Assembly: GCF_003224335.1 (NCBI RefSeq)
Contig: NZ_QKLF01000007.1
Span: 18,524-82,523, forward strand
Direction of reading: 5' to 3'
Length of the DNA: 64,000 nt
Source: Curtobacterium sp. MCJR17_055
GTDB lineage: Bacteria > Actinomycetota > Actinomycetes > Actinomycetales > Microbacteriaceae
This document shows, piece by piece, positions 34,141-41,158 of the stretch. A program made the position numbers and the translations under genes. Below the pieces are notes generated by a model that was not told the DNA's origin, did not search any database, and saw nothing but the letters and a program-made list of their open reading frames with translations. Position 1 is the stretch's first letter. Each line of letters starts with the position of its first letter.

Positions 34141-34174
34141 GGACGGAACTGCTCTTCCATTGAGCTACAGAGGC
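34103..34174 (-). tRNA. tRNA-Arg(CCT)
   Basis: The 72-base gene forms a cloverleaf with acceptor strands GCCTCTG and CAGGGGC, D-arm GCTC-AATGGAA-GAGC, anticodon loop GTCCTAA giving anticodon CCT (codon AGG) and T-arm GGGGG-TTCGAGT-CCCTC. CCA is not encoded beyond ACC. TAGAGT at 34185-34190 is the likely -10 box. Its 3' half is the parent, or one product, of the tandem array downstream. Confidence 0.95.
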
Positions 34175-34206
34175 CGGCCCGACCACTCTAGCGGGAGCCG
34201 GGACGC

Positions 34207-34254
34207 GCCGGACGAGAGGCGTGGGGCGGGCGCACCCGGGGCCTCCCGTCCGGC
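34207..34254. terminator. hairpin of the GGGAGGC family
   Basis: GCCGGACGAGAGGC (34207-34220) pairs with GCCTCCCGTCCGGC (34241-34254) with one mismatch. It lies just past the stop codon of the HNH gene. Confidence 0.6.
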
Positions 34255-34259
34255 CCCGC

Positions 34260-34754
34260 CTACGCGGCGACCAGGTACTCGTCCCAGTCCGGCTGCGGCC
34301 GCTCGATGCCGCGGACGACCCAGGCCGAACCGTGCGGGGCCTTCGGCGGGAACCGCAGCGTCCACCCCATCTCGCGCGGGGTGCGGTCGCCCTTGACGTT
34401 GTTGCAGGCGAGGCAGCAGGCGACGAGGTTCTCCCACGAGTCTCGACCGCCACGGGACTTCGGCTGGACGTGGTCGATCGTGGTCGCGTTCCGGCCGCAG
34501 TAGGCGCACCGGTTGGCGTCTCGGCGGAGCACACCGCGCCGGGACACCGGGATCAGCCGGGACTGCGGGATGCGCACGTACCGGGTCAGGATGATGACGG
34601 ACGGACGGTCGTAGCTGACGGCGGCACCGGTGACGGGGTGCAGGGTGTCGGCGGCGACGACGGAGGCCTTCTGGTTCATGACGAGGACCAGGGCTCGACG
34701 GAACGAGATCACCGCGAGGGGCTCGTAACCGGCGTTGAGGACGAGAGTGCGCAT
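34260..34754 (-). CDS. HNH endonuclease
   Basis: A 164-residue protein. The N-terminal half (MRTLVLNAGYEPLAVISFRRALVLV) is typical of a widespread actinobacterial HNH family, and the nuclease core is CAYCGRNATTIDHVQPKSRGGRDSWENLVACCLACNNVKGDRTPREMGW, with two CxxC zinc pairs, the catalytic DH and the Asn of the motif. It probably cuts DNA non-specifically or at structures; its role in the cell is unknown. The start has GGAAGGGAA upstream. A leader-peptide and hairpin arrangement lies about 180 bases upstream on the same strand. Confidence 0.9.
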   Translation of the reverse strand: MRTLVLNAGYEPLAVISFRRALVLVMNQKASVVAADTLHPVTGAAVSYDRPSVIILTRYVRIPQSRLIPVSRRGVLRRDANRCAYCGRNATTIDHVQPKSRGGRDSWENLVACCLACNNVKGDRTPREMGWTLRFPPKAPHGSAWVVRGIERPQPDWDEYLVAA

Positions 34755-34934
34755 GGGTTCCCTTCCGACGTGCCTGGACGGCTTCCAGGCGGTGCGGGCA
34801 CCGGGTCGGTCGGCGTCGAGCGGGTGGTCACGGCCTCCGGGCCCGAGGGCGGGTCCGGCCGGCCCACCCGGTCGGAGCGGGCCGTCCTGCCGGAGCGGGG
34901 CGGTCCCACCGTCGTGGCGGGCCGGATACACGAA

Positions 34935-34960
34935 GAGCACCACCCGTCAGGGCGGTGCTC
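34935..34960 (-). promoter_or_regulatory. attenuator-like hairpin after a leader peptide
   Basis: In the minus-strand RNA an 11-bp stem (GAGCACCGCCC with GGGTGGTGCTC, one G-U pair, loop TGAC) starts three bases after the stop codon of the small frame at 34964-35059 and is followed by a short U-rich stretch. Position and shape suggest a leader-controlled terminator upstream of the HNH gene. Confidence 0.5.
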
Positions 34961-34963
34961 CGG

Positions 34964-35059
34964 TCAGTCGCGCGCGAGTTGCGGCTCGCAGGCTGTGGTC
35001 GTCCGTATGTCGACATGCGCGCGCCGACCCATGGTGCGGGTCGTGCGTGACGTCGACAT
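34964..35059 (-). CDS. putative 31-residue leader peptide
   Basis: The ATG at 35059 follows a GGGAG site by six bases. The peptide contains GRRAHVDIRTTTAC, close to the R-R-x-H-V/I-D-x-x-R-x(4)-C pattern of the actinobacterial leader peptides found upstream of sulfur-assimilation genes, where a late Cys codon senses cysteinyl-tRNA supply. Here the only Cys is at residue 24, seven codons before the stop. The downstream gene is an HNH endonuclease, not a sulfur gene. It is either an unusual regulatory pairing or a relic. Confidence 0.45.
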   Translation of the reverse strand: MSTSRTTRTMGRRAHVDIRTTTACEPQLARD

Positions 35060-35110
35060 GTGGTCTCCCGTTCGGGTCGAGGCGATCCGATGCGTGCAGG
35101 CTAACCCAGA

Positions 35111-35143
35111 AACCGGCCCCGCACGAGGGGTGCGGGGCCGGTT
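35111..35143 (-). terminator. terminator of the NlpC/P60 gene
   Basis: A perfect 14-bp stem (35111-35124 with 35130-35143) and loop GAGGG lie about 45 bases past the NlpC/P60 stop codon. Confidence 0.75.
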
Positions 35144-35187
35144 CGGACGCTGTTCACATGCGCGCCCGCAGGGTGTCGTCCGGGGTG

Positions 35188-36234
35188 TCAGATCCCGAAG
35201 CGGACGATGTGGTAATTGCTCGACCAGATCGGGCGGATCGAGACGGAGCCGCCGGGCTTCGGGGCGTCCATGATCATGCCGTTGCCCATGTAGAAGCCGT
35301 CGTGCGAGTCGTCGTTGAAGACGACCACGTCGCCCGGCTGCGCTTCCGACTCGGGGATCGTGGTGCCGACCTGGTCCTGCAGCGTGACCGAGTGGGCGAG
35401 GCTGATGCCGTGCTGCGCGTAGACGTACATGACGTAGCCCGAGCAGTCGAACCCGGCGGGGGTGGCGCCACCGAACACGTAGGGCGTCCCGATGTACTGC
35501 TTCGCCGTGGCGACGACGGCCGGCAGCGAGAACGGGGTCCCCGCGGCGGGGGCCGCACTCGTCGCGGCGGCGTCCGCGGCCGAGGCGGTCGTGGCCGCTC
35601 CGGTCGAGTCGTCGGCGAGGTAGTCCTCGGCCGTCTTGCCGTCGTAGGCGTACTCCGCTGCCTTCGCGGCACGAGCGGCCTCGAGCTCGGCGGCGGCCTT
35701 CGCCGCTGCCTTCGCGGCGGCCTGCGCCTCGAGGGTCGCGGTCGAGGTGGCGCTGAAGCCGTCGCGCGAGGTGTCGGCTGCGCCGGCCGCGGCGGACACG
35801 TCGAACTGCTGCGCCTGCACCGTGAGGTCGGAGGCCGCGTCGGTCTGCGCGGCTCCGGCCTGCGACGTGGAGGTGGTCGCGAAGGCGGCCGGGACGGCCA
35901 TCGTGCCGAACATCCCCGCCGCGACGGCCAGGACGACGGGAGCCATGAACCGGCGCTTCCGGGACGACGCTGACGGAGCGGCCGCGCGGGTGACGCCGAG
36001 GGCGCGGCCGTCACGGGTCGCGGCAGCGCGGGTGGCGGGCGTCCGGGCGGCTGCCGGACGGGCTGCGCTCGTGCGGGGTGCGGTCGGGGCGGACGCCGTG
36101 CGGGCGAGCGGGCGACGTGCGGCACGCTCGGCTGCTTCGCGTGCTGCCCTGCGGGTCAGGGGAGCTGCGACGGTGTCACCGGTGGTCGTCGGGTTCGCGG
36201 TCGGGTCGTCCGCGGCGGTTCCGGTGTAGGTCAA
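35188..36234 (-). CDS. secreted NlpC/P60 (C40) peptidoglycan peptidase
   Basis: The 348-residue product has a long basic cytoplasmic N-terminus, a membrane/signal segment at about 96-118 (FMAPVVLAVAAGMFGTMAVPAAFA), an Ala-rich coiled region (about 165-205) and a C-terminal NlpC/P60 domain with the catalytic C264 in GFDCSGYVMYVY, the His of DDSHDGFYMG and the GTPYVFGG opening. It should cleave cell-wall stem peptides during growth or division. The TTG start at 36234 is chosen for its GGAG site seven bases upstream and the absence of an earlier alternative. A long untranslated leader precedes it. Confidence 0.85.
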   Translation of the reverse strand: MTYTGTAADDPTANPTTTGDTVAAPLTRRAAREAAERAARRPLARTASAPTAPRTSAARPAAARTPATRAAATRDGRALGVTRAAAPSASSRKRRFMAPVVLAVAAGMFGTMAVPAAFATTSTSQAGAAQTDAASDLTVQAQQFDVSAAAGAADTSRDGFSATSTATLEAQAAAKAAAKAAAELEAARAAKAAEYAYDGKTAEDYLADDSTGAATTASAADAAATSAAPAAGTPFSLPAVVATAKQYIGTPYVFGGATPAGFDCSGYVMYVYAQHGISLAHSVTLQDQVGTTIPESEAQPGDVVVFNDDSHDGFYMGNGMIMDAPKPGGSVSIRPIWSSNYHIVRFGI

Positions 36235-36376
36235 GTGGGTCTCCGGCGCCTCGTGACACGCGCCCGGTCGAGGACGGTCGCGTGCAACCCCATCCGTTCG
36301 TCATCGTTTCCGATCGAGGCAGGAGACGGGTCACGAGACGTCCTGCCACGGGTCCCGAGATCGCTGCTCGCGGGAC
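36235..36376 (-). promoter_or_regulatory. long structured leader of the NlpC/P60 gene
   Basis: From the predicted transcription start to the TTG there are about 140 untranslated bases. Visible pairings are GGCAGGA with TCCTGCC, GTCCCG with CGGGAC, and a longer-range CTCGTGAC with GTCACGAG. I could not match it to the ydaO (cyclic di-AMP) consensus that precedes similar genes in other actinobacteria, so the class is open. Confidence 0.4.
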
Positions 36377-36382
36377 TCGACG

Positions 36383-36411
36383 AGTGTACGGGCGCACCGC
36401 GGACATGTCGA
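36383..36411 (-). promoter_or_regulatory. promoter of the NlpC/P60 gene
   Basis: On the minus strand TCGACA (36406-36411) and TACACT (36383-36388) are 17 bases apart. Confidence 0.5.
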
Positions 36412-36736
36412 GACGAAACCGTGACCTGGTAACGGATAGGGGAAGAACCCCTGGTCAGAGCGTATGATTTGGTCACCACGATGGCCTGCTGCTTCTTGTA
36501 CGTCCACTCAGGTCTTGTCCCCCGCGGCCGTACCCCCTATGGTTCGCCCACCACGAGGACCCAGGCGCGAGCTCACCGCGGCGATCCCGGTCCATCAACG
36601 GACCCTCGTGCTGTGACGCCCGGCACCTGCACCGAGCGATCGCAGCGAACGAGGACGGGATGCAGGTACCCCGGAGTGCGGGCTCCGATGCACCCCGACG
36701 CGGCGCCTGGCCCGGGCTGTGCCGGCGGGCGACAGG
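36412..36736. other. intergenic stretch without a recognised gene
   Basis: No convincing coding frame is visible. On the plus strand TATGAT at about 36473 and a second promoter-like pair at 36515-36543 point rightwards, yet no plus-strand gene follows before serC. A small RNA is possible but unsupported otherwise. A small inverted repeat AGGGGAAGAACCCCT lies near 36438. Confidence 0.35.
36515..36543 (+). promoter_or_regulatory. promoter-like sequence without a gene
   Basis: TTGTCC (36515-36520) and TATGGT (36538-36543) are exactly 17 bases apart. The nearest genes downstream are on the other strand. Confidence 0.3.
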
Positions 36737-37279
36737 TCACTCGCCGGAGAGGTCCTCGGCGATGTCGTCGGCGTTGCCGGGGAAGCACAGCGAGACCGCC
36801 TGCACGGTGTAGTTCCCGGGGTACGCGTACGCGCTGATCGACGCGATCTTCCCGCCACCGCTGCCGATGACCGCCGGACCGTCGCTCGACTCGCGGCGGA
36901 CTACCTGCATCCCCTGGGACTTCCAGTGCTCCTCCATGCGCGTGGCGTCCTCGTCGGGCGACCCCTCGAGCGTGCTCCCGGTCAGGTAGCGCCACTGCGC
37001 CCCTCCCGTGCCGTCCTCGAGTTCGCAGTCTTCCGGGTAGTCCGGGCCGGTGCGCGCCTTCCACTCCCCACCGAGTCGCTCGGTGGCGTCGTCGACGGCT
37101 TCGATCATCTGCTGCTTCGCGGTGTCGGCGTCCACGGTCGGCTCCGTTCGTCCTGGTGCTGCGGTGTCGGGTCCCCGCAGGACACAGCCTGCGAGCACGG
37201 TGGTGGTGGCCGTCATGACGAGGACGCCCGCGACGGCACGCCTCGCCGTGGTCCATCGTGCGGTGGTCGTCGTCGTCAT
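36737..37279 (-). CDS. lipoprotein of unknown function
   Basis: A 180-residue protein with a signal peptide and lipobox VLAGC (Cys at about 32). The mature part begins with an acidic linker and contains EAVDDATERLGGEWKA, YLTGSTLEGSPDEDATRMEEHWKSQGM, an alpha-beta pattern resembling small actinobacterial extracytoplasmic lipoproteins, and two later Cys. Its ATG overlaps the stop of the preceding gene by four bases, so the pair is translated together. Confidence 0.75.
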   Translation of the reverse strand: MTTTTTARWTTARRAVAGVLVMTATTTVLAGCVLRGPDTAAPGRTEPTVDADTAKQQMIEAVDDATERLGGEWKARTGPDYPEDCELEDGTGGAQWRYLTGSTLEGSPDEDATRMEEHWKSQGMQVVRRESSDGPAVIGSGGGKIASISAYAYPGNYTVQAVSLCFPGNADDIAEDLSGE

Positions 37280-37743
37280 CGTCCCGCCATCCACCAGGGC
37301 TTCCCGTCGATCAGGTCCTGGTCTCGCTTCGTCGGTGGTTCCGGGTGGTACGCGGTCGCATCGTCCTCGTGCCCCGTCGTGACCCGCCCCACGTTGTACA
37401 CGGACTCGGTGTCGGCGTCCAGGTAGCCGGACCTGTCACCGGTGAGCGGGTCGTGGTCGAGGACCGGCTTCCGGTCCGCCGCGTCGGCGGGGTTCGAGTC
37501 CGTCCCGAAGACCGTCGCACCGAAGGCCTCTCGGAACGGATCCACGTGGTGCCCGGGTGCCGTGCGTCCCAGCGCTGCGAGGTGGTCGCCCTGTCCGGCC
37601 TCGTCGGGGAGGACGTTCCGTGCCTGGCCGACGTAGACGTGCTCGGCGTGCACCTTGCCGGCCGAGTCGACCGCGTTCGACAGGCCGGCGGACCCCAGTG
37701 CGACCGCCTTCGCGTCGCCTGCGTCGAACTCGATGTCCGTCAC
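37276..37743 (-). CDS. protein of unknown function paired with a lipoprotein
   Basis: A 155-residue soluble protein with no signal peptide. The start MTDIEFDAGDAKAVALGSAGLSNAVDSAG recalls the helical N-termini of small secreted ESX-type or polymorphic-toxin-associated proteins, but no WxG motif is present. The C-terminal half is polar and rich in Asp, Pro and His and ends KPWWMAGR. The GTG start has a GGGGGAGG site. The overlapping lipoprotein could be its partner. I do not recognise a family. Confidence 0.65.
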   Translation of the reverse strand: MTDIEFDAGDAKAVALGSAGLSNAVDSAGKVHAEHVYVGQARNVLPDEAGQGDHLAALGRTAPGHHVDPFREAFGATVFGTDSNPADAADRKPVLDHDPLTGDRSGYLDADTESVYNVGRVTTGHEDDATAYHPEPPTKRDQDLIDGKPWWMAGR

Positions 37744-37784
37744 TGTGCCTCCCCCGGTCGGCGTTGCAGTTCCCCCGCGACGCA

Positions 37785-37816
37785 GTCCTGCTCACCGGTG
37801 TGCCGGTGAGCAGGAC
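37785..37816 (-). terminator. terminator hairpin
   Basis: A perfect 14-bp stem beginning GTCCTGCTCACCGG with loop TGTG separates the DtxR-type transcription unit from the lipoprotein pair. Confidence 0.7.
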
Positions 37817-37844
37817 CGCCGCTCCGATCGCCGGAGCACGGCGC

Positions 37845-37982
37845 TCAGAGCACGTCGTCCCTGCCGCTGATCTCGAGCGAGCCCACCACGTCCTTCACCC
37901 GCCGCCCGTCCGGTCCTGCCGTCGGCACGTCCTCGCCGACGATGACCCGCGTCCGACGGGCGTCCAGGGAACGGACGGGCAC
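37845..37982 (-). CDS. possible 45-residue small protein
   Basis: A GTG-started frame downstream of the DtxR-type gene and just upstream of a strong terminator. It reads ARRTRVIVGEDVPTAGPDG and ends LEISGRDDVL, with sensible composition and GC-ending third positions. No ribosome-binding site of note is seen, so it may be only part of the DtxR mRNA trailer. Confidence 0.3.
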   Translation of the reverse strand: MPVRSLDARRTRVIVGEDVPTAGPDGRRVKDVVGSLEISGRDDVL

Positions 37983-38034
37983 GCCCGGACAGGGCAGACC
38001 GTTCCTGCCCCTGGGTGCGGCGGGCGAGGAGACG

Positions 38035-38730
38035 TCAGTCGGTGCTGATGTAGACGTGCTGCGCGACCTCGGTCGGCAGCTCGATCCCGGCGTCCTCGCC
38101 GTCGACGCGGACCGCCACGTAGGCGCCCGCGCGCTGCACGCTGGCCGTGCGTCCGGGCATGACCCCGGCGGCGCGGAGCTGGTGCAGCAGCTCCGGCTCG
38201 AACTGCACCGGCTCGCCCAGACGGCGGATGACGCCGGTCGCGATCGCGTCGGTGTCGTCGGTGGCCACCACGATGTTGCGCACCCCGTCGAGGAAGCCGG
38301 CCGCCGTGGGTCCCCCGATTTCCGCGAGGCCGGGGATCGGGTTGCCGTACGGGGACTCCGTCGGGTTCCCGAGCATCTCGAGCAGGCGGACCTCCACCTG
38401 CTCGCTCATCACGTGCTCCCACCGACAGGCCTCGTCGTGGACGAAGGCCCAGTCGAGGCCGATCACGTCGGCCAGGAGCCGCTCGGCCAGACGGTGCTTG
38501 CGCATCACGTGCGTGGCGCGGGACCGACCGGTGTCGGTGAGTTCGAGGTGCCGGTCGCCCGAGACGACGACGAGGCCGTCCCGCTCCATGCGGGCGATGG
38601 TCTGCGAGACCGTGGGGCCCGAGTGCCCGAGGCGCTCCGAGATCCGGGCGCGCAGCGGGACGATGCCCTCTTCTTCGAGGTCGAGGATGGTGCGGAGGTA
38701 CATCTCCGTGGTGTCGACGAGATCGGTCAC
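38035..38730 (-). CDS. DtxR/IdeR-family metal-dependent repressor
   Basis: The 231-residue regulator aligns with DtxR without gaps over its first half. The winged helix is at about 5-70, and every metal ligand sits at the canonical number: M10, H79, E83, H98, C102, E105 and H106. The C-terminal SH3-like domain runs to 226 (ASVQRAGAYVAVRVDGEDAGIELP). It should repress iron-uptake or storage genes when loaded with Fe(II); a manganese role is less likely because of Cys102. No DtxR box was identified in the window. The GTG start has GGCGGAGG upstream. Divergent from serC. Confidence 0.92.
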   Translation of the reverse strand: MTDLVDTTEMYLRTILDLEEEGIVPLRARISERLGHSGPTVSQTIARMERDGLVVVSGDRHLELTDTGRSRATHVMRKHRLAERLLADVIGLDWAFVHDEACRWEHVMSEQVEVRLLEMLGNPTESPYGNPIPGLAEIGGPTAAGFLDGVRNIVVATDDTDAIATGVIRRLGEPVQFEPELLHQLRAAGVMPGRTASVQRAGAYVAVRVDGEDAGIELPTEVAQHVYISTD

Positions 38731-38891
38731 GCCTCCGCCTCTCCTGATGTGGACCCAGCCCGACCCACACTACTTGCTGGCGCCGACGCACCGGGACCGA
38801 CACCGTGCGCTCTGCGCGGACGCCGGCCGGGAGGCCCGTCCCGGCCCCGCCCCGTCCGGCCGGTCCATGGGGGCGACCGCAGGGCCGTCGG

Positions 38892-38897
38892 TAGGAT
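38892..38897 (+). promoter_or_regulatory. -10 box of leaderless serC
   Basis: TAGGAT ends six bases before the serC ATG. A GC hairpin (38825-38832 with 38839-38846) of the GGGAGGCCCG type lies upstream in the divergent spacer. Confidence 0.5.
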
Positions 38898-38903
38898 CGG
38901 CCC

Positions 38904-40022
38904 ATGGCAGACATCGTCATCCCAGCCGACCTCCTCCCCACCGACGGCCGCTTCGGATGTGGTCCGTCGAAGATCCGCGGAGCGCAGCTCGAGACCCTCG
39001 TCACCCGCGGAGCGACCGTCCTCGGGACCTCGCACCGCCAGAAGCCCGTCAAGGACCTGGTCGGCTCCGTCCGGCAGGGCCTCGCCGACCTGTTCCAGGT
39101 GCCGGACGGCTACGAGGTCGTGCTCGGCAACGGCGGGTCGACCGCGTTCTGGGACGCCGCCGCCTTCGGTCTCATCGAGCGCCGGGCGGAGAACCTGTCC
39201 TTCGGTGAGTTCGGGTCGAAGTTCGCCAAGGCCGCCGCCGCCCCGTGGCTCGAGGCACCGCACGTCGTGGAGGCCCCGGGCGGGTCCCGCGCCGAACTCG
39301 AGATCGTCGAGGGTGTCGACGTCTACGCCTACCCGCACAACGAGACCTCGACCGGCGTCATGACCCCGGTCGTGCGGGCCGCGGGCGACCCCGGCGCACT
39401 GACCGTCGTCGACGCCACGAGCGCTGCCGGTGGTGCCGCGTTCGACGTCGACCAGACCGACGTCTACTACTTCGCCCCGCAGAAGAACTTCGCTTCGGAC
39501 GGCGGGCTCTGGCTCGCGCTGTTCTCCCCCGCGGCGATCGAGCGTGTCGAGCGGATCGCCGCGTCCGACCGCTACATCCCGGAGTTCCTGTCGCTGAAGA
39601 ACGCCGTGGACAACTCCCGGTTGGACCAGACGCTGAACACCCCGGCGATCACGACCCTGCTGCTCCTCGACGACCAGGTGCGGTGGATCAACCAGTCCGG
39701 TGGTCTGGCGTGGGCCGACGGCCGCACGAAGACGTCGTCCTCGACGCTCTACGACTGGGCCGAGGCCTCCGACTACGCGACGCCGTTCGTCACCGACCCG
39801 GCGCACCGGTCGCAGGTCGTCGTGACGATCGACCTCGACGACTCGATCGACGCCAAGGCCGTGGCCGCGACGCTCCGGCAGAACGGCATCGTCGACACGG
39901 AGCCGTACCGGAAGCTCGGCCGGAACCAGCTCCGTGTCGCGACCTTCACGGCGATCGACCCCGACGACGTCAGCAAGCTCTCGCGGGCGATCGACCACGT
40001 GGTGGCTGCCCTGGCGAGCTGA
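38904..40022 (+). CDS. serC: phosphoserine aminotransferase
   Basis: The 372-residue PLP enzyme shows the actinobacterial SerC pattern: RFGCGPSKIRGAQLETL near the N-terminus, VLGNGGSTAFWDAAAFGL, YAYPHNETSTGVMTPV, and the PLP-Lys region VYYFAPQKNFASDGGLW. It makes phosphoserine from 3-phosphohydroxypyruvate and glutamate in serine biosynthesis. Length is normal. serA and serB are not near. Confidence 0.93.
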   Translation: MADIVIPADLLPTDGRFGCGPSKIRGAQLETLVTRGATVLGTSHRQKPVKDLVGSVRQGLADLFQVPDGYEVVLGNGGSTAFWDAAAFGLIERRAENLSFGEFGSKFAKAAAAPWLEAPHVVEAPGGSRAELEIVEGVDVYAYPHNETSTGVMTPVVRAAGDPGALTVVDATSAAGGAAFDVDQTDVYYFAPQKNFASDGGLWLALFSPAAIERVERIAASDRYIPEFLSLKNAVDNSRLDQTLNTPAITTLLLLDDQVRWINQSGGLAWADGRTKTSSSTLYDWAEASDYATPFVTDPAHRSQVVVTIDLDDSIDAKAVAATLRQNGIVDTEPYRKLGRNQLRVATFTAIDPDDVSKLSRAIDHVVAALAS

Positions 40023-40038
40023 CCCCGCCGCCGCGAGA

Positions 40039-40098
40039 CGCAACGAGGGCGGTGTCACGCAACGGTGTTCCGTTGCGCGACACCGCCCTCGTTGCGTG
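40039..40098. terminator. 60-bp hairpin between serC and DUF3027
   Basis: A 28-bp stem with a single A-C mismatch and loop TGTT starts 17 bases past the serC stop. It separates two convergent genes. Its sequence (CGCAACGAGGGCGG) is unrelated to the GGGAGGCCCG family. Confidence 0.8.
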
Positions 40099-40113
40099 AG
40101 GTGGACCGACGGG

Positions 40114-40731
40114 TCAGGACCGGTGGAAGCCGGGGTCGGTCTCGCCGGCGTCGAGCTGGTCCAGGTCCAGGTCGTCGTCCGGGTCGACGGGACGGACGCG
40201 GCGGGTGCGGCGACGACCACGGGTGCGGGCGGGCGGGGCGACGGGCTCGTCATCGTCCGACTCCTCGTCGTCGTCGTCATCCGAGTCGTCGTCCGACTCG
40301 TCGTCGTCGTCGGACTCGTCGTCGTCGTCGGACTCGTCATCGTCGTCCGACTCGTCGTCGTCCTCGTCCGCATCGTCGTCGAAGTCGTCCTCGTCCTCGT
40401 CCGACTCCTCGTCCTCGTCCGACTCCTCGTCGTCCTGCGCGGCCCGGTACTCGGCCAGTCGCTCCGACCACGGCACCCACTCCGGCGCGAGCAACGAGCC
40501 GTCACCCGGCATCAGTTCGACCTCGAGCACGGTGGGCTCGTCACCCTCGACCTGGGCGATGCTGACGGTCCAGCGCCACCCCGGGTACCCCGGCATGCGG
40601 TTGGCGAAGAGGACGGAGACGACGCCGTCGCCCTCCTCGACGGTGCCGACGGGGCTCCCGACGGTGGCTTCGGGGGTGATCTCGAGCAGTGCGCCGCGGG
40701 CGAGCTCGGTGAGGTCGGTGGTCATGTTCAC
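40114..40731 (-). CDS. DUF3027 family protein with acidic repeats
   Basis: The 205-residue product opens with a DUF3027-like core (PGYPGWRWTVSIAQV and LLAPEWVPWSERL), a family confined to actinobacteria with unknown function. From about 100 to 165 it is an almost pure Asp/Glu/Ser run, encoded by repeats of GACTCGTCGTCGTC type on the plus strand. A basic patch RTRGRRRTRR follows. The GTG start overlaps the Csp gene stop by four bases; an ATG two codons later is also possible. Confidence 0.8.
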   Translation of the reverse strand: MNMTTDLTELARGALLEITPEATVGSPVGTVEEGDGVVSVLFANRMPGYPGWRWTVSIAQVEGDEPTVLEVELMPGDGSLLAPEWVPWSERLAEYRAAQDDEESDEDEESDEDEDDFDDDADEDDDESDDDDESDDDDESDDDDESDDDSDDDDDEESDDDEPVAPPARTRGRRRTRRVRPVDPDDDLDLDQLDAGETDPGFHRS

Positions 40732-41105
40732 GCGTCCAACTGGTCGGCGACGTGTCGCAGGATGGTGGCGATCCGCTCACCGTTCTTCGGGTAGCGGCCC
40801 CGCTTGAGGTCACCGCTGATGCGGTCGAGTTCCTTCACCAGGTCCTCGACGATGACGGCCATGTCGTCGGCGGAGCGACGGGTCATCTTGGAGAGCGACG
40901 CCGGCGCTTCGAGGATCCGCACGGTCAGCGCCTGCGAACCCTTCTTGCCCTGCACCACGCCGTACTCGAGCTTGGTGCCGGCCTTCACCGTGGCCACACC
41001 GTCGGGCAGGGAGGAGGCGTGCAGGAAGACCTGGTCGCCGTCGTCTCCGGTGATGAAGCCGAAGCCCTTCTGGTCGTCGTAGAACTTGACCTTGCCGGTG
41101 GGCAT
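40728..41105 (-). CDS. cold-shock domain protein with C-terminal extension
   Basis: A 125-residue protein. Residues 1-65 are a cold-shock domain with RNP motifs KGFGFI and VFLHASSL, binding single-stranded nucleic acids. The extra 55 residues (RRSADDMAVIVEDLVKELDRISGDLKRGRYPKNGERIATILRHVADQLDA) are predicted helical and are found in actinobacterial proteins next to DUF3027. Function beyond RNA binding is unknown. The ATG has a GAGGAGT site. Confidence 0.88.
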   Translation of the reverse strand: MPTGKVKFYDDQKGFGFITGDDGDQVFLHASSLPDGVATVKAGTKLEYGVVQGKKGSQALTVRILEAPASLSKMTRRSADDMAVIVEDLVKELDRISGDLKRGRYPKNGERIATILRHVADQLDA

Positions 41106-41146
41106 GCTGGGACTCCTCGATACATGGACGGCCGCGGTGCGTCGGA

Positions 41147-41152
41147 TATCCT
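41147..41152 (+). promoter_or_regulatory. -10 box of a leaderless membrane-protein gene
   Basis: TATCCT ends six bases before the ATG at 41159. Confidence 0.4.
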
Positions 41153-41158
41153 GGGCCG

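Noticed and set aside
33083..34534. Several long minus-strand frames with repeated [15 protein letters not shown] peptides
   Set aside because: They are produced by the 64-bp tandem tRNA-derived array; 64 is not a multiple of three, so the same peptide cycles through all frames. No start or ribosome-binding site fits.
36235..36376. ydaO/cyclic di-AMP riboswitch
   Set aside because: The gene context fits, but I could not find the conserved purine-rich blocks; kept only as an unclassified leader.
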